The position numbers and the translations under genes were made by a program. From the NCBI GenBank assembly GCA_029261195.1, contig JAJDBU010000061.1:1-64000 (forward strand): a DNA stretch of 64,000 nucleotides, read 5' to 3'. The stretch comes from Nitrospirota bacterium (GTDB lineage Bacteria; Nitrospirota; Nitrospiria; SBBL01; JAADHI01). Position 1 is the stretch's first letter. Each line of letters begins with the position of its first letter. Shown here piece by piece: positions 53,876 through 63,125 of this stretch. The notes under the pieces are model-generated. The model did not search any database and had not been told where the DNA came from. It saw only the letters and a program-made list of their open reading frames with translations.

Positions 53876-54664
53876 TTGTTCCACGTTGAATTTGTTGGGG
53901 TTCCAGGCTCTGGAAAAAGTACGATTCGAGATGCCCTGATTGAACGATTACAAAAAGTAGACGCCAATCAGTTTTTAAAAATAGAGGACGCTTTTTTTCT
54001 GGTTTCAAAAGAAAAAACCGACAAAATCTATCGTTGGATGATTAACCTTCTCCCTCTGAGTCTCGGATATAAAGTAGTTGATAAATTATTCAATCGGACA
54101 CTCATGCAATTTGAAGCACAGAATCGCTTCCTCGCGAAATACGGGAAGGGCCTCAACGCATTTCTTTCATCAAGGGCCTATGATCAATTGGATGCGACTG
54201 ACAGAAGCAATGTCCTGACTGCATTCATTGAGACCGGCTCACTTTATGAGATGACCCAGGGTGAAATTGATTCAAATACAGCCGTTTTTTTTGAAGAAGG
54301 CCTGGTACAGAAATCTTTTATGTTTATTTCTCATTTACGAAAGCGAGAAGAAAATAACCTGCCTCTGCATGCCTATTTACAACATATCCCATTGCCGGAT
54401 GTCATCATTAATGTGAAAGCGGACTTTGCAGTATGTTACAACAGGATGAAAGAACGTCCAAAAGGCCTGACCAAACGGCTTAAAAATTCAAATGAAGATG
54501 TGATTTTAAATTTTTTAAAACGGTCCGATGCACATTTAATCGAAGTGACAAACTGGCTGGCTCATCACTCAAATACATTGATCATCGAAGTCCTTAATGT
54601 TGAAGATTTAGACGATGTAATAAATGATCTTGAAGCAAAGATAAAAACGACAATGCCCTTTTAA
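53876..54664 (+). CDS. P-loop kinase-like protein of the glycan cluster
   Basis: 262 residues from a TTG start. Walker A is FVGVPGSGKSTIRDALIERL at about residue 6. A second stretch AVFFEEGLVQKSFMF resembles the acidic motif of nucleotide and sugar kinases, and PDVIINVKADFAVCYNRMKE fits their nucleoside-monophosphate-kinase fold. It should phosphorylate a small molecule; the substrate is unknown. It sits between the synthetase and the deacetylase on the same strand. Confidence 0.72.
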   Translation: MFHVEFVGVPGSGKSTIRDALIERLQKVDANQFLKIEDAFFLVSKEKTDKIYRWMINLLPLSLGYKVVDKLFNRTLMQFEAQNRFLAKYGKGLNAFLSSRAYDQLDATDRSNVLTAFIETGSLYEMTQGEIDSNTAVFFEEGLVQKSFMFISHLRKREENNLPLHAYLQHIPLPDVIINVKADFAVCYNRMKERPKGLTKRLKNSNEDVILNFLKRSDAHLIEVTNWLAHHSNTLIIEVLNVEDLDDVINDLEAKIKTTMPF

Positions 54665-54719
54665 CAAAAACCATGTGCATTCAAGTGTATTTTTTTTTAA
54701 TACACCACAATTTCAGACA

Positions 54720-55799
54720 ATGAAAAACCTCATTAAAAAATATGCTGCGAAAGCACTTTGTACTTTGTGGATTGATTCTATCTTTCGGAGCTTGAACAAG
54801 AAAAAATTACTGGTTTTGACCTATCATGGCGTGTGCTTGCCCGAGCGCTGCCCGCCTTTATTCACTCAGCTTCCGGTTCATTTGTTTAGGGAGCAACTCA
54901 GTTTTATTAAACGACATTATCAGGTTATTTCTGTCGATGATTTAGTCGTATCTCTAAGAGAAAAGAAAAAACTACCCGAAAGGTCTGTTTTGTTAACCTT
55001 CGATGATGGTTTTATGAATAATTATAAAGTTGCTTTTCCCTTGTTGAAGGAATTTAATCTCCCGGCGGTTATTTATTTAACCACAGATTATATTGGTACG
55101 GATCAACACTTATGGTTTGATGAACTTTTTTTAAGCCTTAAGGCGGCCTTGGAAAACCATGTTGACCTTGAATCGATTGAAGACTTGTTTTCTTTTTCCA
55201 ATCTCCCGAATGATCTTGCCGAATTATATCCCCTGCTTTCAAATAAATTAAAAAGAAAGACCTTGAAGGAGCGTCTTCATCTCATTTCAAAACTAAAAAG
55301 TAAAAGTTCTTCGACTGAAGATCCCATGCAGGAAAACTTTAATCTCTTAACTTGGGAACAAGTGAAGGAAATGCACGCCTCCAAACTCATTCATTTTGGC
55401 GTCCATACAGCGACGCACCGCATTATCAGTGAACTCGATAAAGAAGAGTGGCACGAAGAAATTGCGGCCCCAAAAGAGCGTTTATCCGAGATGCTGAACT
55501 GTGAAGTCGCAACCTTTTGTTATCCGAATGGTATTCCGGATTTAGATTTCAACGAAAGCCATGAACAATACTTAATCGAAAAAGGTTATATCTGCTCTTT
55601 TTCGACAGCCGAATCATTAAACGACGCGAACTACAAGCCTTTTCGGATCGGGAGAGTTTCTGTCGGTAATGATTTAACCTCCGAAAAGAATTTTTTTAGA
55701 TTACAGACCTCTGGTTTTTTTTACGCATTAAAAAGTGTTTTCAGTAAAATTAATAATCCCAAGCGTAAGCAGCGTGAAATACAACCCGAAGAAATTTAA
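54720..55799 (+). CDS. Polysaccharide deacetylase (NodB domain)
   Basis: About 359 residues from ATG 54720 (MKNLIKKYAAKALC); a GTG at 54675 would add 15 unlikely residues. NodB motifs are visible: VLLTFDDGFMNNYKVAF (catalytic Asp pair), IHFGVHTATHRIISEL (metal His) and CEVATFCYPNGIPD. It should remove N- or O-acetyl groups from a cell-surface polysaccharide. No cleavable signal is clear, though the N-terminus is basic and mildly hydrophobic. Confidence 0.9.
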   Translation: MKNLIKKYAAKALCTLWIDSIFRSLNKKKLLVLTYHGVCLPERCPPLFTQLPVHLFREQLSFIKRHYQVISVDDLVVSLREKKKLPERSVLLTFDDGFMNNYKVAFPLLKEFNLPAVIYLTTDYIGTDQHLWFDELFLSLKAALENHVDLESIEDLFSFSNLPNDLAELYPLLSNKLKRKTLKERLHLISKLKSKSSSTEDPMQENFNLLTWEQVKEMHASKLIHFGVHTATHRIISELDKEEWHEEIAAPKERLSEMLNCEVATFCYPNGIPDLDFNESHEQYLIEKGYICSFSTAESLNDANYKPFRIGRVSVGNDLTSEKNFFRLQTSGFFYALKSVFSKINNPKRKQREIQPEEI

Positions 55800-55830
55800 G
55801 CCCTGAATGGAGCCTTAATGAGGTGTTTTA

Positions 55831-56904
55831 ATGAAAATAAAGTTAATTAAGTCCCTTGGACTCCTGACATTGAGTTTTTTGATCTTCTACATGGCCATCG
55901 TCCAAGCCTTTTCTGCAGACTTATCTGAATCCCAACAATACAACAATAACCCCGTCGTGGCGACGGTCGATGGTCAGTTGATACTGATGAACGATCTGAA
56001 AACGCCCAAAATGCAGGAACTGATGCTTCAGCTCCACGAGATGCAGGGTTTGGCTCTGAAAAGAAAAATTCTTGAATCTCTGGCAAAGAAACATCCGGAA
56101 CTGGGCGCGGACAAGGCCCCGCAAGTGAGCAATCAGGATGTCATTAATTTTTATGAAAATACCCCGGAAGTTCAGAAATTAGGCAGTCTGGAAAAAATAA
56201 AAAATGAAGTCCGTAACTACCTTGAAGGTGCGCTGGAAGAAGCTTATATCGAAACACAATATAAGAGAGCAGTTCAAAAGGGATGGGTTAAAGTTTACCT
56301 GTCCCCACCGAGCGATTTCCATATCGACGCTCCGGTGAATACGGCCCGATTACGCTTCAATGACGGCCATCTTCGCCGAGTGTTTCTCCTTGAGTTTTCG
56401 GATTTTCAGTGCCCGTTTTGTAAACGAGTGCAAACCACCCTCGGCAAGCTACGCGAGCGGTATGGCCGGCAAGTACAATTCGGCTACCGTCATTTTCCGC
56501 TTCCCTTTCACAAGGAGGCCAAATTTCTGGCCGAGGCGGTCGAGTGCGCCGGAGATCAGGAGCGATTTTGGCACTTGCATTCCCTTTTTTTCACCCAGTC
56601 CTCTATCGCGTCGGACTTGAACCGCGTCATGGAATTGGTCGAACAGGCTGGTGTGAAAAATCTGGACGAATTTACGCAATGCTGGAACGGAGGGAAATAT
56701 AGGGAACGGGTGAAAAACGACATCCTGGAAGGAAGCGAAATCGGTGTTCAAAGCACACCAAGCTTCATATTGGGCATCTACAACCCCGAGACCAGAGTGA
56801 TTTCCGGCGACCTGTTTTCCGGCGCTGTGCCCGAGGAACAATTTGTTCGCTCCATCGAAAAATATCTTTCCATCTTGAACCCCGATGCCAAGTCGAATCA
56901 GTGA
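55831..56904 (+). CDS. DsbA-family thiol oxidoreductase with SurA-like N-terminal part
   Basis: 357 residues. A signal peptide (LTLSFLIFYMAIVQAFSA) is followed by a helical segment (about 40-150) like the N-terminal arm of SurA/PpiD chaperones (PVVATVDGQLILMNDLKTPK). The thioredoxin domain has active site FSDFQCPFCKRVQTTLGKLR, the cis-Pro in GVQSTPSFILG and the DsbA helical insert. It probably assists folding and disulfide formation of exported proteins. The gene overlaps the next one by four bases. Confidence 0.85.
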   Translation: MKIKLIKSLGLLTLSFLIFYMAIVQAFSADLSESQQYNNNPVVATVDGQLILMNDLKTPKMQELMLQLHEMQGLALKRKILESLAKKHPELGADKAPQVSNQDVINFYENTPEVQKLGSLEKIKNEVRNYLEGALEEAYIETQYKRAVQKGWVKVYLSPPSDFHIDAPVNTARLRFNDGHLRRVFLLEFSDFQCPFCKRVQTTLGKLRERYGRQVQFGYRHFPLPFHKEAKFLAEAVECAGDQERFWHLHSLFFTQSSIASDLNRVMELVEQAGVKNLDEFTQCWNGGKYRERVKNDILEGSEIGVQSTPSFILGIYNPETRVISGDLFSGAVPEEQFVRSIEKYLSILNPDAKSNQ

Positions 56905-57437
56905 GCTTAGCCAAACCTTCTTTAAAATGGGCGAGCTTTTTCCTCTTGTCCTGCTTTCTTTTGATTACCAATCACGCCCTTGCGCTTGATTCCTTCTCAA
57001 AGTTCAATCGCTACCAAAATAAAAACATCCATGTCAGTATTTCAGCTATTGTCGATCCCTATCCGGTCAGGGCGGGTCAAAGGTTTGTCCTCAGACTTAT
57101 CGTTAATTTAGATGAAGGCTGGCATATTTATGCCATGAATCCTCACTCTGAAAACACTTCTCTGGCGACTCGAATTACAATCGAAGAACAAAAGTTTATT
57201 TTCAAAGGCGAGTGGACAGAGTCCGAACCCAGAATCATTTTTGACGAGGCTTTGGACAAAGTCATTGCCATTCATCAGACCATCGCCGAATTCAGCCGAC
57301 CTTTCACAATTACCGGATCCCTAGGCTCCGGTAACCATCAGATCACCGGAACGCTTATCTTCCGGGCCTGCGACAATAAAGTGTGTACCCTGGAAAACCA
57401 TTTGCCCTTCCAAATTGATTTACAAATTGCCCCTTGA
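56901..57437 (+). CDS. Stand-alone DsbD N-terminal-type (DsbC/PF11412) protein
   Basis: 178 residues from a GTG overlapping the previous stop. A signal peptide (FFLLSCFLLITNHALA) precedes one immunoglobulin-like domain of the DsbD-alpha kind, with LDEGWHIYAMNPH and the redox pair CDNKVC. In full DsbD it passes electrons to periplasmic partners. Here the membrane and thioredoxin domains are absent, so it needs a separate electron donor. It pairs with the DsbA-like gene upstream. Confidence 0.85.
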   Translation: MSLAKPSLKWASFFLLSCFLLITNHALALDSFSKFNRYQNKNIHVSISAIVDPYPVRAGQRFVLRLIVNLDEGWHIYAMNPHSENTSLATRITIEEQKFIFKGEWTESEPRIIFDEALDKVIAIHQTIAEFSRPFTITGSLGSGNHQITGTLIFRACDNKVCTLENHLPFQIDLQIAP

Positions 57438-57529
57438 AGGGACACTCTTCTGAGCAATCCGAGGGAAGGGTCGGGTGAAAACGGATCACATTCGCATCGA
57501 TAATCGCAAAAACCTGCTGCCGTTTCTCC

Positions 57530-57557
57530 TTGACTGCCCGACCTTCTTCTGTATAAT
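57530..57557 (+). promoter_or_regulatory. Strong sigma70-type promoter of dprA-topA-hldD
   Basis: TTGACT (57530-57535) and a perfect TATAAT (57552-57557) are 16 bases apart, 22 bases upstream of the dprA ATG. It is among the best promoter matches in the window. Confidence 0.72.
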
Positions 57558-57579
57558 AAGCCCCATTTTCGGGTAGGCA

Positions 57580-58668
57580 ATGGAACAATACCGCAACTGG
57601 CTGGCATTAAAACAGGTTCCCGGTGTTGGAAACGTCCTCTATAAACGGCTGATTGAGGCCTTCAAGGCACCGGATGCCGTTTTTGAAGCGGGCGAAAAAA
57701 GGCTCCGGGATATCGAAGGGCTGTCAGAGAAAGTCGCGAAGGAGATTGTCTCCTTCAAGGCCTTTGATCCGGTCGATCGCGAGCTGGATCGCATCACGAA
57801 AGTCGGTGCCACCCTGCTTACCCTGAGTGATCCCGCCTACCCTCCCCTGCTCTCAGCCATTTATGATCCGCCTCCTTTTCTTTACGTCAAGGGCGTCTGG
57901 GGAGAGTCCTCTGCGCCCTATCCCATTGCCATCATCGGTTCCCGGAAAACGACGGCCTACGGAAAAACCATGACAGAACGCCTCTCTCGGGGGCTTGTGG
58001 AACAGGGCTGTACCATTGTGAGCGGTTTTGCCCGTGGCATCGATTCTATTGCCCACCGAGCAGCCCTATCGGGAGGAGGCGACACCATCGCTGTACTGGG
58101 TTGCGGCATCGATCAGATTTATCCGCGCGAGAACAAAAAACTTTATGATGAAATCATTGAAAAAGGAACGATTTTTTCGGAGTTTAAAATCGGCGCTCCC
58201 CCGGAGGCACACAATTTCCCGAAACGAAACCGGATTATCAGCGGACTGTCTTTGGGTTGTCTCGTTGTGGAGGCTAATCTGAAGAGCGGCTCGCTGATCA
58301 CTGCCCGCTTAGCCCTTGAGCAAGGCAGAGAAGTCTTTGCTTTGCCCGGCCCGGTGCTTTCAGAAACGAGCGTCGGTCCGCATCAACTGATCGCCTCGGG
58401 GGCAAAGCTGGTCGAAAAAACGGAGGACATTCTTGAAGAGATCCTACCGCAGTTGAAGAGAACTTCAGCGACACCCTCATCGCCACCTCCGGAACTTGAA
58501 GAAGAGGAAGCGCATCTTTATAGCAGCCTGGCCTTTGAGCCGAAACATATTGATGCCTTGATACAAGAGAGCCAAAGGGCCGCGCCTGTAATATCCGGTC
58601 TTCTGCTTTGTCTCGAATTAAAAGGATTGGTCCGTCAGATGCCGGGACAATATTATGTTAAGGTCTAA
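57580..58668 (+). CDS. dprA: DNA-processing protein DprA
   Basis: 362 residues. A helix-hairpin-helix N-terminus (ALKQVPGVGNVLYKRLIEAF) precedes the Rossmann-like DprA core: AIIGSRKTTAYGKTM, SGFARGIDSIAHRAAL, GGGDTIAVLGCGIDQIYPRE and GSLITARLALEQGREVFALP. A C-terminal winged helix (VISGLLLCLELKGLV) ends it. It loads RecA onto single strands taken up by transformation. topA follows 27 bases later, a common pairing. Confidence 0.95.
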   Translation: MEQYRNWLALKQVPGVGNVLYKRLIEAFKAPDAVFEAGEKRLRDIEGLSEKVAKEIVSFKAFDPVDRELDRITKVGATLLTLSDPAYPPLLSAIYDPPPFLYVKGVWGESSAPYPIAIIGSRKTTAYGKTMTERLSRGLVEQGCTIVSGFARGIDSIAHRAALSGGGDTIAVLGCGIDQIYPRENKKLYDEIIEKGTIFSEFKIGAPPEAHNFPKRNRIISGLSLGCLVVEANLKSGSLITARLALEQGREVFALPGPVLSETSVGPHQLIASGAKLVEKTEDILEEILPQLKRTSATPSSPPPELEEEEAHLYSSLAFEPKHIDALIQESQRAAPVISGLLLCLELKGLVRQMPGQYYVKV

Positions 58669-58695
58669 TTATTACTTAAGTGAATCGTAGGAGAT

Positions 58696-61062
58696 ATGGG
58701 TTTGGTTGAAAAAGCAGTCGTGACAAAAAAGACGGCAGAGAAGAAGTCATCCGCAAAAAAAACACCGGCAAAAAAAGCGCCCCCTAAAAAATCGGCGAGT
58801 ATGAAGGGGAAATCCCTGGTGGTGGTCGAGTCGCCTGCAAAGGCAAAGACCATTCTTAAATACCTCGGGCGAAAATATAAAATGATGGCTTCAATCGGCC
58901 ACCTGAAGGACTTGCCTAAATCTCGTTTCGGGGTGGATATCGAGGCGGCCTTTAAACCGGAATATATTGTGGTCAAGGGGAAAAGTAAAGTCTTGACGGC
59001 CATCAAGAAGGCGGCGAAACAAGCCGACCAGGTTTTTCTCGCCCCCGATCCCGACCGGGAAGGGGAGGCCATCGCCTGGCATATTGCCGAAGAATTGAAA
59101 CCCTTGAATGACAAGGTATATCGGGTCCGTTTTAACGAGATCACCAAAAAGGCGGTCCAGGAGGCTGTGGCATCGCCGACGGAAATCGACATGAACGTGG
59201 TGAATGCCCAACAAGCGCGCCGTGTGCTGGATCGCATCGTGGGTTACAAGATCAGCCCACTGCTTTGGGACAAGGTGCGTCGCGGTCTTTCTGCGGGGCG
59301 CGTGCAGTCCGTCGCCGTCCGCATCATCTGCGAACGAGAAAAAGAAGTCCTCGCCTTTGTGCCTGTGGAGTATTGGACCGTCGATGCAAATCTGAGCGGG
59401 AAAAATCCACCCCCATTTAAAGCGCGTCTGATTCAAAAAGGCGAAGAGACACTCAAGATTCAAAATGAGGCAGAGGCTCAGGAACTGACAGAGACCCTTC
59501 AAAGTGCCAATTATGTCGTAGCAAAAGTAGAGAAAAAGGCGAGAAAGCGGAATCCGACGCCTCCTTTTATTACCAGTCGCCTACAGCAGGAAGCCGCCAG
59601 AAAACTCCATTTCACCCCGAAAAAAACAATGATGCTGGCCCAGCAACTCTACGAAGGGGTGAATGTGGGGACAGAGGGTTCGGTGGGTCTCATCACCTAT
59701 ATGCGTACCGATTCCGTTCGGATCTCTCCCGATTTTCAAGGGAGTTCTTTGGCATGGATCAAAGAAAAATATGGCGCGGACTATGTGCCGGAATCTCCCA
59801 ATGTTTATAAAAGCAAGAAGGGTTCACAAGAGGGGCATGAGGCCATCCGCCCGACAGGCATCGAACGGGAGCCGATCCTCCTTCGGACAGACCTCACAAA
59901 CGACCAGTTTTTGCTCTACCAACTCATCTGGAATCGCTTTGTCGCCAGCCAGATGCGTCCTGCCATTCTGGATGTAACCCGCATTGATATCTCTGCAGCA
60001 GACTTAACTTTAAGGACAACCGGCAGCATCGTTCGATTTAAAGGCTTTACCATTGTTTATACCGAGAGTCATGAGAAGGCAAACAATGACCGTACGGAGG
60101 AGCGGGAAGGCGAAGCAACCCTGCCGCTGCTTACCGTGGGTGACCGACTGAAACTTGAGAACCTCGACCCGAAACAGCATTTTACCCAGCCCCCGCCGCG
60201 TTACAACGAGGCCTTGTTGATCCATGACCTGGAGGATAAAGGCATCGGCCGTCCGAGTACCTATGCCGCGATCATCTCCACAATTCAGGATCGGGAATAT
60301 ATTGAAAAAAGAGAGGCCCGTTTCTACCCGACCGACCTGGGTAATACCGTCAATGATCTTCTGGTAGACCATTTTTCAAAAGTGGTCAACGTCGAATTTA
60401 CTGCCCAGATGGAGGAGTCCCTGGATGCGGTTGAAGAGGGGACACAGGACTGGGTTGAGGTCATCCGAACCTTCTATGAACCCTTCAGCAAAAACTTTGA
60501 AAAAGCTCAGACCGAAATGCGGGACATCAAACGGGAGGAGCAACCCACCGACATTGACTGCGAGAAATGCGGGCAAAAGCTGATGATCAAGTGGGGGCGC
60601 TTCGGTCGTTTCCTAGCCTGCTCAGGCTATCCAGAGTGCAAAAATACTAAGGAATTTGTTGAAACAGAGGGAGAAATCAAGGTCGTCGCAAAAGAGACCG
60701 AGACCGATATCGATTGTAAACAGTGCGGAAAAAAACTGGTGATGAAAAAAGGCCGCTTTGGTCGTTTTCTCGCCTGTTCCGGCTATCCGGAATGTCAGCA
60801 CACCGAACCCATCAGCATCGGCGTTGCCTGCCCCGAAGAGAACTGCGGAGGGGATCTCACCGAGAAACGCAGTCGTAAAGGCAAGACCTTCTATTCATGC
60901 AGTCGCTATCCGGATTGCAAATTTGCACTCTGGGATCGACCTGTCGACCGTCCCTGCCCAAACTGTAAAGACCCCTTCCTTGTTGAAAAATATGACAAAA
61001 ATAAGGGGACAAAAGTCCTCTGTCGTCAAAAGGCCTGCGGTTTTGTGGAAGCTGCGGGTTAG
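58696..61062 (+). CDS. topA: DNA topoisomerase I
   Basis: 788 residues. A Lys/Ala-rich tail of about 35 residues (TPAKKAPPKKSASMKGK) precedes the TOPRIM domain (VVVESPAKAKTILKYLG, PDPDREGEAIAWH). The catalytic Tyr lies in GLITYMRTDSVRIS. The C-terminus carries three or four four-Cys zinc ribbons (CEKCGQKLMIKWGRFGRFLA, then CKQCGKKLVMKKGRFGRFLA). It relaxes negative supercoils. A GTAGGAGATATG context supports the start. The basic tail could be a DNA-binding addition, since the core would begin at SMKGKSLVV. Confidence 0.95.
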   Translation: MGLVEKAVVTKKTAEKKSSAKKTPAKKAPPKKSASMKGKSLVVVESPAKAKTILKYLGRKYKMMASIGHLKDLPKSRFGVDIEAAFKPEYIVVKGKSKVLTAIKKAAKQADQVFLAPDPDREGEAIAWHIAEELKPLNDKVYRVRFNEITKKAVQEAVASPTEIDMNVVNAQQARRVLDRIVGYKISPLLWDKVRRGLSAGRVQSVAVRIICEREKEVLAFVPVEYWTVDANLSGKNPPPFKARLIQKGEETLKIQNEAEAQELTETLQSANYVVAKVEKKARKRNPTPPFITSRLQQEAARKLHFTPKKTMMLAQQLYEGVNVGTEGSVGLITYMRTDSVRISPDFQGSSLAWIKEKYGADYVPESPNVYKSKKGSQEGHEAIRPTGIEREPILLRTDLTNDQFLLYQLIWNRFVASQMRPAILDVTRIDISAADLTLRTTGSIVRFKGFTIVYTESHEKANNDRTEEREGEATLPLLTVGDRLKLENLDPKQHFTQPPPRYNEALLIHDLEDKGIGRPSTYAAIISTIQDREYIEKREARFYPTDLGNTVNDLLVDHFSKVVNVEFTAQMEESLDAVEEGTQDWVEVIRTFYEPFSKNFEKAQTEMRDIKREEQPTDIDCEKCGQKLMIKWGRFGRFLACSGYPECKNTKEFVETEGEIKVVAKETETDIDCKQCGKKLVMKKGRFGRFLACSGYPECQHTEPISIGVACPEENCGGDLTEKRSRKGKTFYSCSRYPDCKFALWDRPVDRPCPNCKDPFLVEKYDKNKGTKVLCRQKACGFVEAAG

Positions 61063-61089
61063 AAAAAATAATTAAGAAAGGCTGATCAC

Positions 61090-62037
61090 ATGATCATTAT
61101 TACAGGTGGCGCCGGATTCATTGGCAGCAATATCGTTCAAGGGCTGAATAAGATCGGTCGTCGCGATCTTTTGGTGGTCGACAATCTAAAAAACGGCGTC
61201 AAATTCAGAAACCTTGTCGACCTAGATATGCTTGATTTTATCGACAAAACAGATTTTCTGGCACGTATCAAGTCAAACGAAACATTCGCCGAATCGATTG
61301 AGGCCATCTTTCATCAAGGGGCTTGTTCCTCCACGACCGAATGGGACGGCCGCTACATGCTTCAAAACAACTATGATTATTCAAAGGCCCTGCTCCAGTA
61401 TGCCCTGGAAAGAGAGATTCCCTTGATCTATGCCTCCTCTGCGGCGACCTATGGTGGTGGAAACACTTTTGTTGAAGATCGCAAACATGAAGCCCCTTTA
61501 AATGTTTACGGCTACTCTAAATTCCTCTTCGATCAGCATGTTCGACGTCTTCTTCCGAAGGCCAAAAGCCAAATCACGGGTTTCCGCTATTTCAATGTTT
61601 ATGGACCGCGCGAGGCGCACAAGGCGTCCATGGCAAGTGTCGCTTTTCATTTCAATCAACAGATTCATGAGGGCTCTGAAATAAAACTCTTTGAAGGCAG
61701 CGGGGGTTATGGTAATGGAGAACAGCGACGGGACTTTATTTATGTCGGTGACGTGGTCAGCGCCAACCTCTGGTTCCTGGAACATCCGGAAGTCTCCGGA
61801 ATCTTTAATCTCGGAACAGGACGAAGCCAAACCTTTAACGATGTTGCAAAAGCCGTCATCGCCTGGCACCGCCGCGGAGACATTAAATACATTCCCTTCC
61901 CGGATAAACTACGTGGTTGTTATCAGAGTTTTACCGAGGCCGATATCAGCCTGCTTCGCAGTGTTGGGTATGCAAGTCCCTTTAAAACAGTTGAAGAAGG
62001 GATCGCACTTTATATGGATTGGCTTAATGCGGCCTAA
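61090..62037 (+). CDS. hldD: ADP-L-glycero-D-manno-heptose-6-epimerase
   Basis: 315 residues of the extended SDR family. The NADP-binding start is [20 protein letters not shown], the catalytic Tyr-Lys lies in [19 protein letters not shown], and [19 protein letters not shown] is typical of HldD. It makes the heptose of the lipopolysaccharide inner core, supporting a diderm cell with LPS. It ends the dprA-topA-hldD run. Confidence 0.94.
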   Translation: MIIITGGAGFIGSNIVQGLNKIGRRDLLVVDNLKNGVKFRNLVDLDMLDFIDKTDFLARIKSNETFAESIEAIFHQGACSSTTEWDGRYMLQNNYDYSKALLQYALEREIPLIYASSAATYGGGNTFVEDRKHEAPLNVYGYSKFLFDQHVRRLLPKAKSQITGFRYFNVYGPREAHKASMASVAFHFNQQIHEGSEIKLFEGSGGYGNGEQRRDFIYVGDVVSANLWFLEHPEVSGIFNLGTGRSQTFNDVAKAVIAWHRRGDIKYIPFPDKLRGCYQSFTEADISLLRSVGYASPFKTVEEGIALYMDWLNAA

Positions 62038-62063
62038 AGGGCTTCCTCAGTTTTTTGTTCGAT

Positions 62064-63116
62064 TTATGACTTCACTTCCGATTTCTCAAAAACAACGGTG
62101 TGGGTCATTTTTAAACGAATGTTGACTTTTGTCTGCTCAGGAATGACCGTCAGAGAGTGTTGGCTGCTGTGGACGATCTCTCCGGTGGGAAGCTGAAGGG
62201 TGTAGAGGTTTTCCGACCCTCTGAATTGGCGGGCCAGGATGGTCGTTTTGCCCGTTTCTCTCGGAAGTAGGTCAATATCGTCAGGACGAATCATCACCAT
62301 CACCTCTGTGCCACTTGCAAAACCGGTCTTATTCTGCAAATCACCGATCACCGTCTCAATGACCTTGCCCTGAACCAGACCGGGGATAAAATCGGCCTGA
62401 CCGACAAAATCGGCGACAAAGGGGGTAAGGGGGGTGTGATAAATCGCTTCAGGTGAACCGTACTGCTCCAGGCGGCCCTGATTCAACAGTACGATTTGAT
62501 CTGCCATGCAAAAGGCCTCTTCGTGATCATGTGTCACCAGTACCGCTGTACTCCCCGTATTTTTCAAAATCGCCGATACCTCCCGACGCATCTCTGTGCG
62601 CATATCGGGGTCCAGGTTGCTGAAGGGCTCATCTAAAAGCACGACAATCGGATCGGGTGCGAGCGCACGGGCCAGCGCGACCCGCTGTTGCTGGCCTCCT
62701 GAAAGTTCATGGGGATAACGTTCCCGAAAAGGCGTCAGACCGACCATCTCAATGATCTCATTCACTTTCTTTAAACGATCTGACCGCGACATTTTTTTTA
62801 ATCCAAAGGCAATATTTTGTGACACACTCAAATGAGGGAAGAGGGCATAGTCCTGAAAGACCATGCCGATGCCGCGTTTTTCAGGAGGTACACAATCCCC
62901 CGATTGGCAAACATTTCGTCCCTCAAGCAAGACCAGTCCCTCATCCGGATGTTCAAAGCCTGCGATCAGGCGCAGAAGGGTTGTCTTGCCGCTTCCACTC
63001 GGTCCGAGCAAGGCGAGGACCTCTCCTTTTTTGATTTGAAATGATATATCGGAAACAGCTGAAGTGGCTGAATTGGGATAGGTAAGAGAAACTTTGTCTA
63101 GTTCGATGACTGTCAT
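62064..63116 (-). CDS. fbpC: Fe(III)-type ABC importer, ATP-binding subunit
   Basis: 350 residues. Walker A is LLGPSGSGKTTLLRLIAGFE, the signature HELSGGQQQRVALARAL, Walker B VVLLDEPFSNLD and the switch His LVTHDHEEAF. A C-terminal TOBE domain follows (about 245-350). It powers iron or similar uptake with the permease encoded nine bases upstream. Substrate is inferred from the two-part permease and TOBE type. Confidence 0.9.
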   Translation of the reverse strand: MTVIELDKVSLTYPNSATSAVSDISFQIKKGEVLALLGPSGSGKTTLLRLIAGFEHPDEGLVLLEGRNVCQSGDCVPPEKRGIGMVFQDYALFPHLSVSQNIAFGLKKMSRSDRLKKVNEIIEMVGLTPFRERYPHELSGGQQQRVALARALAPDPIVVLLDEPFSNLDPDMRTEMRREVSAILKNTGSTAVLVTHDHEEAFCMADQIVLLNQGRLEQYGSPEAIYHTPLTPFVADFVGQADFIPGLVQGKVIETVIGDLQNKTGFASGTEVMVMIRPDDIDLLPRETGKTTILARQFRGSENLYTLQLPTGEIVHSSQHSLTVIPEQTKVNIRLKMTHTVVFEKSEVKS

Positions 63117-63125
63117 GATTTTTAT

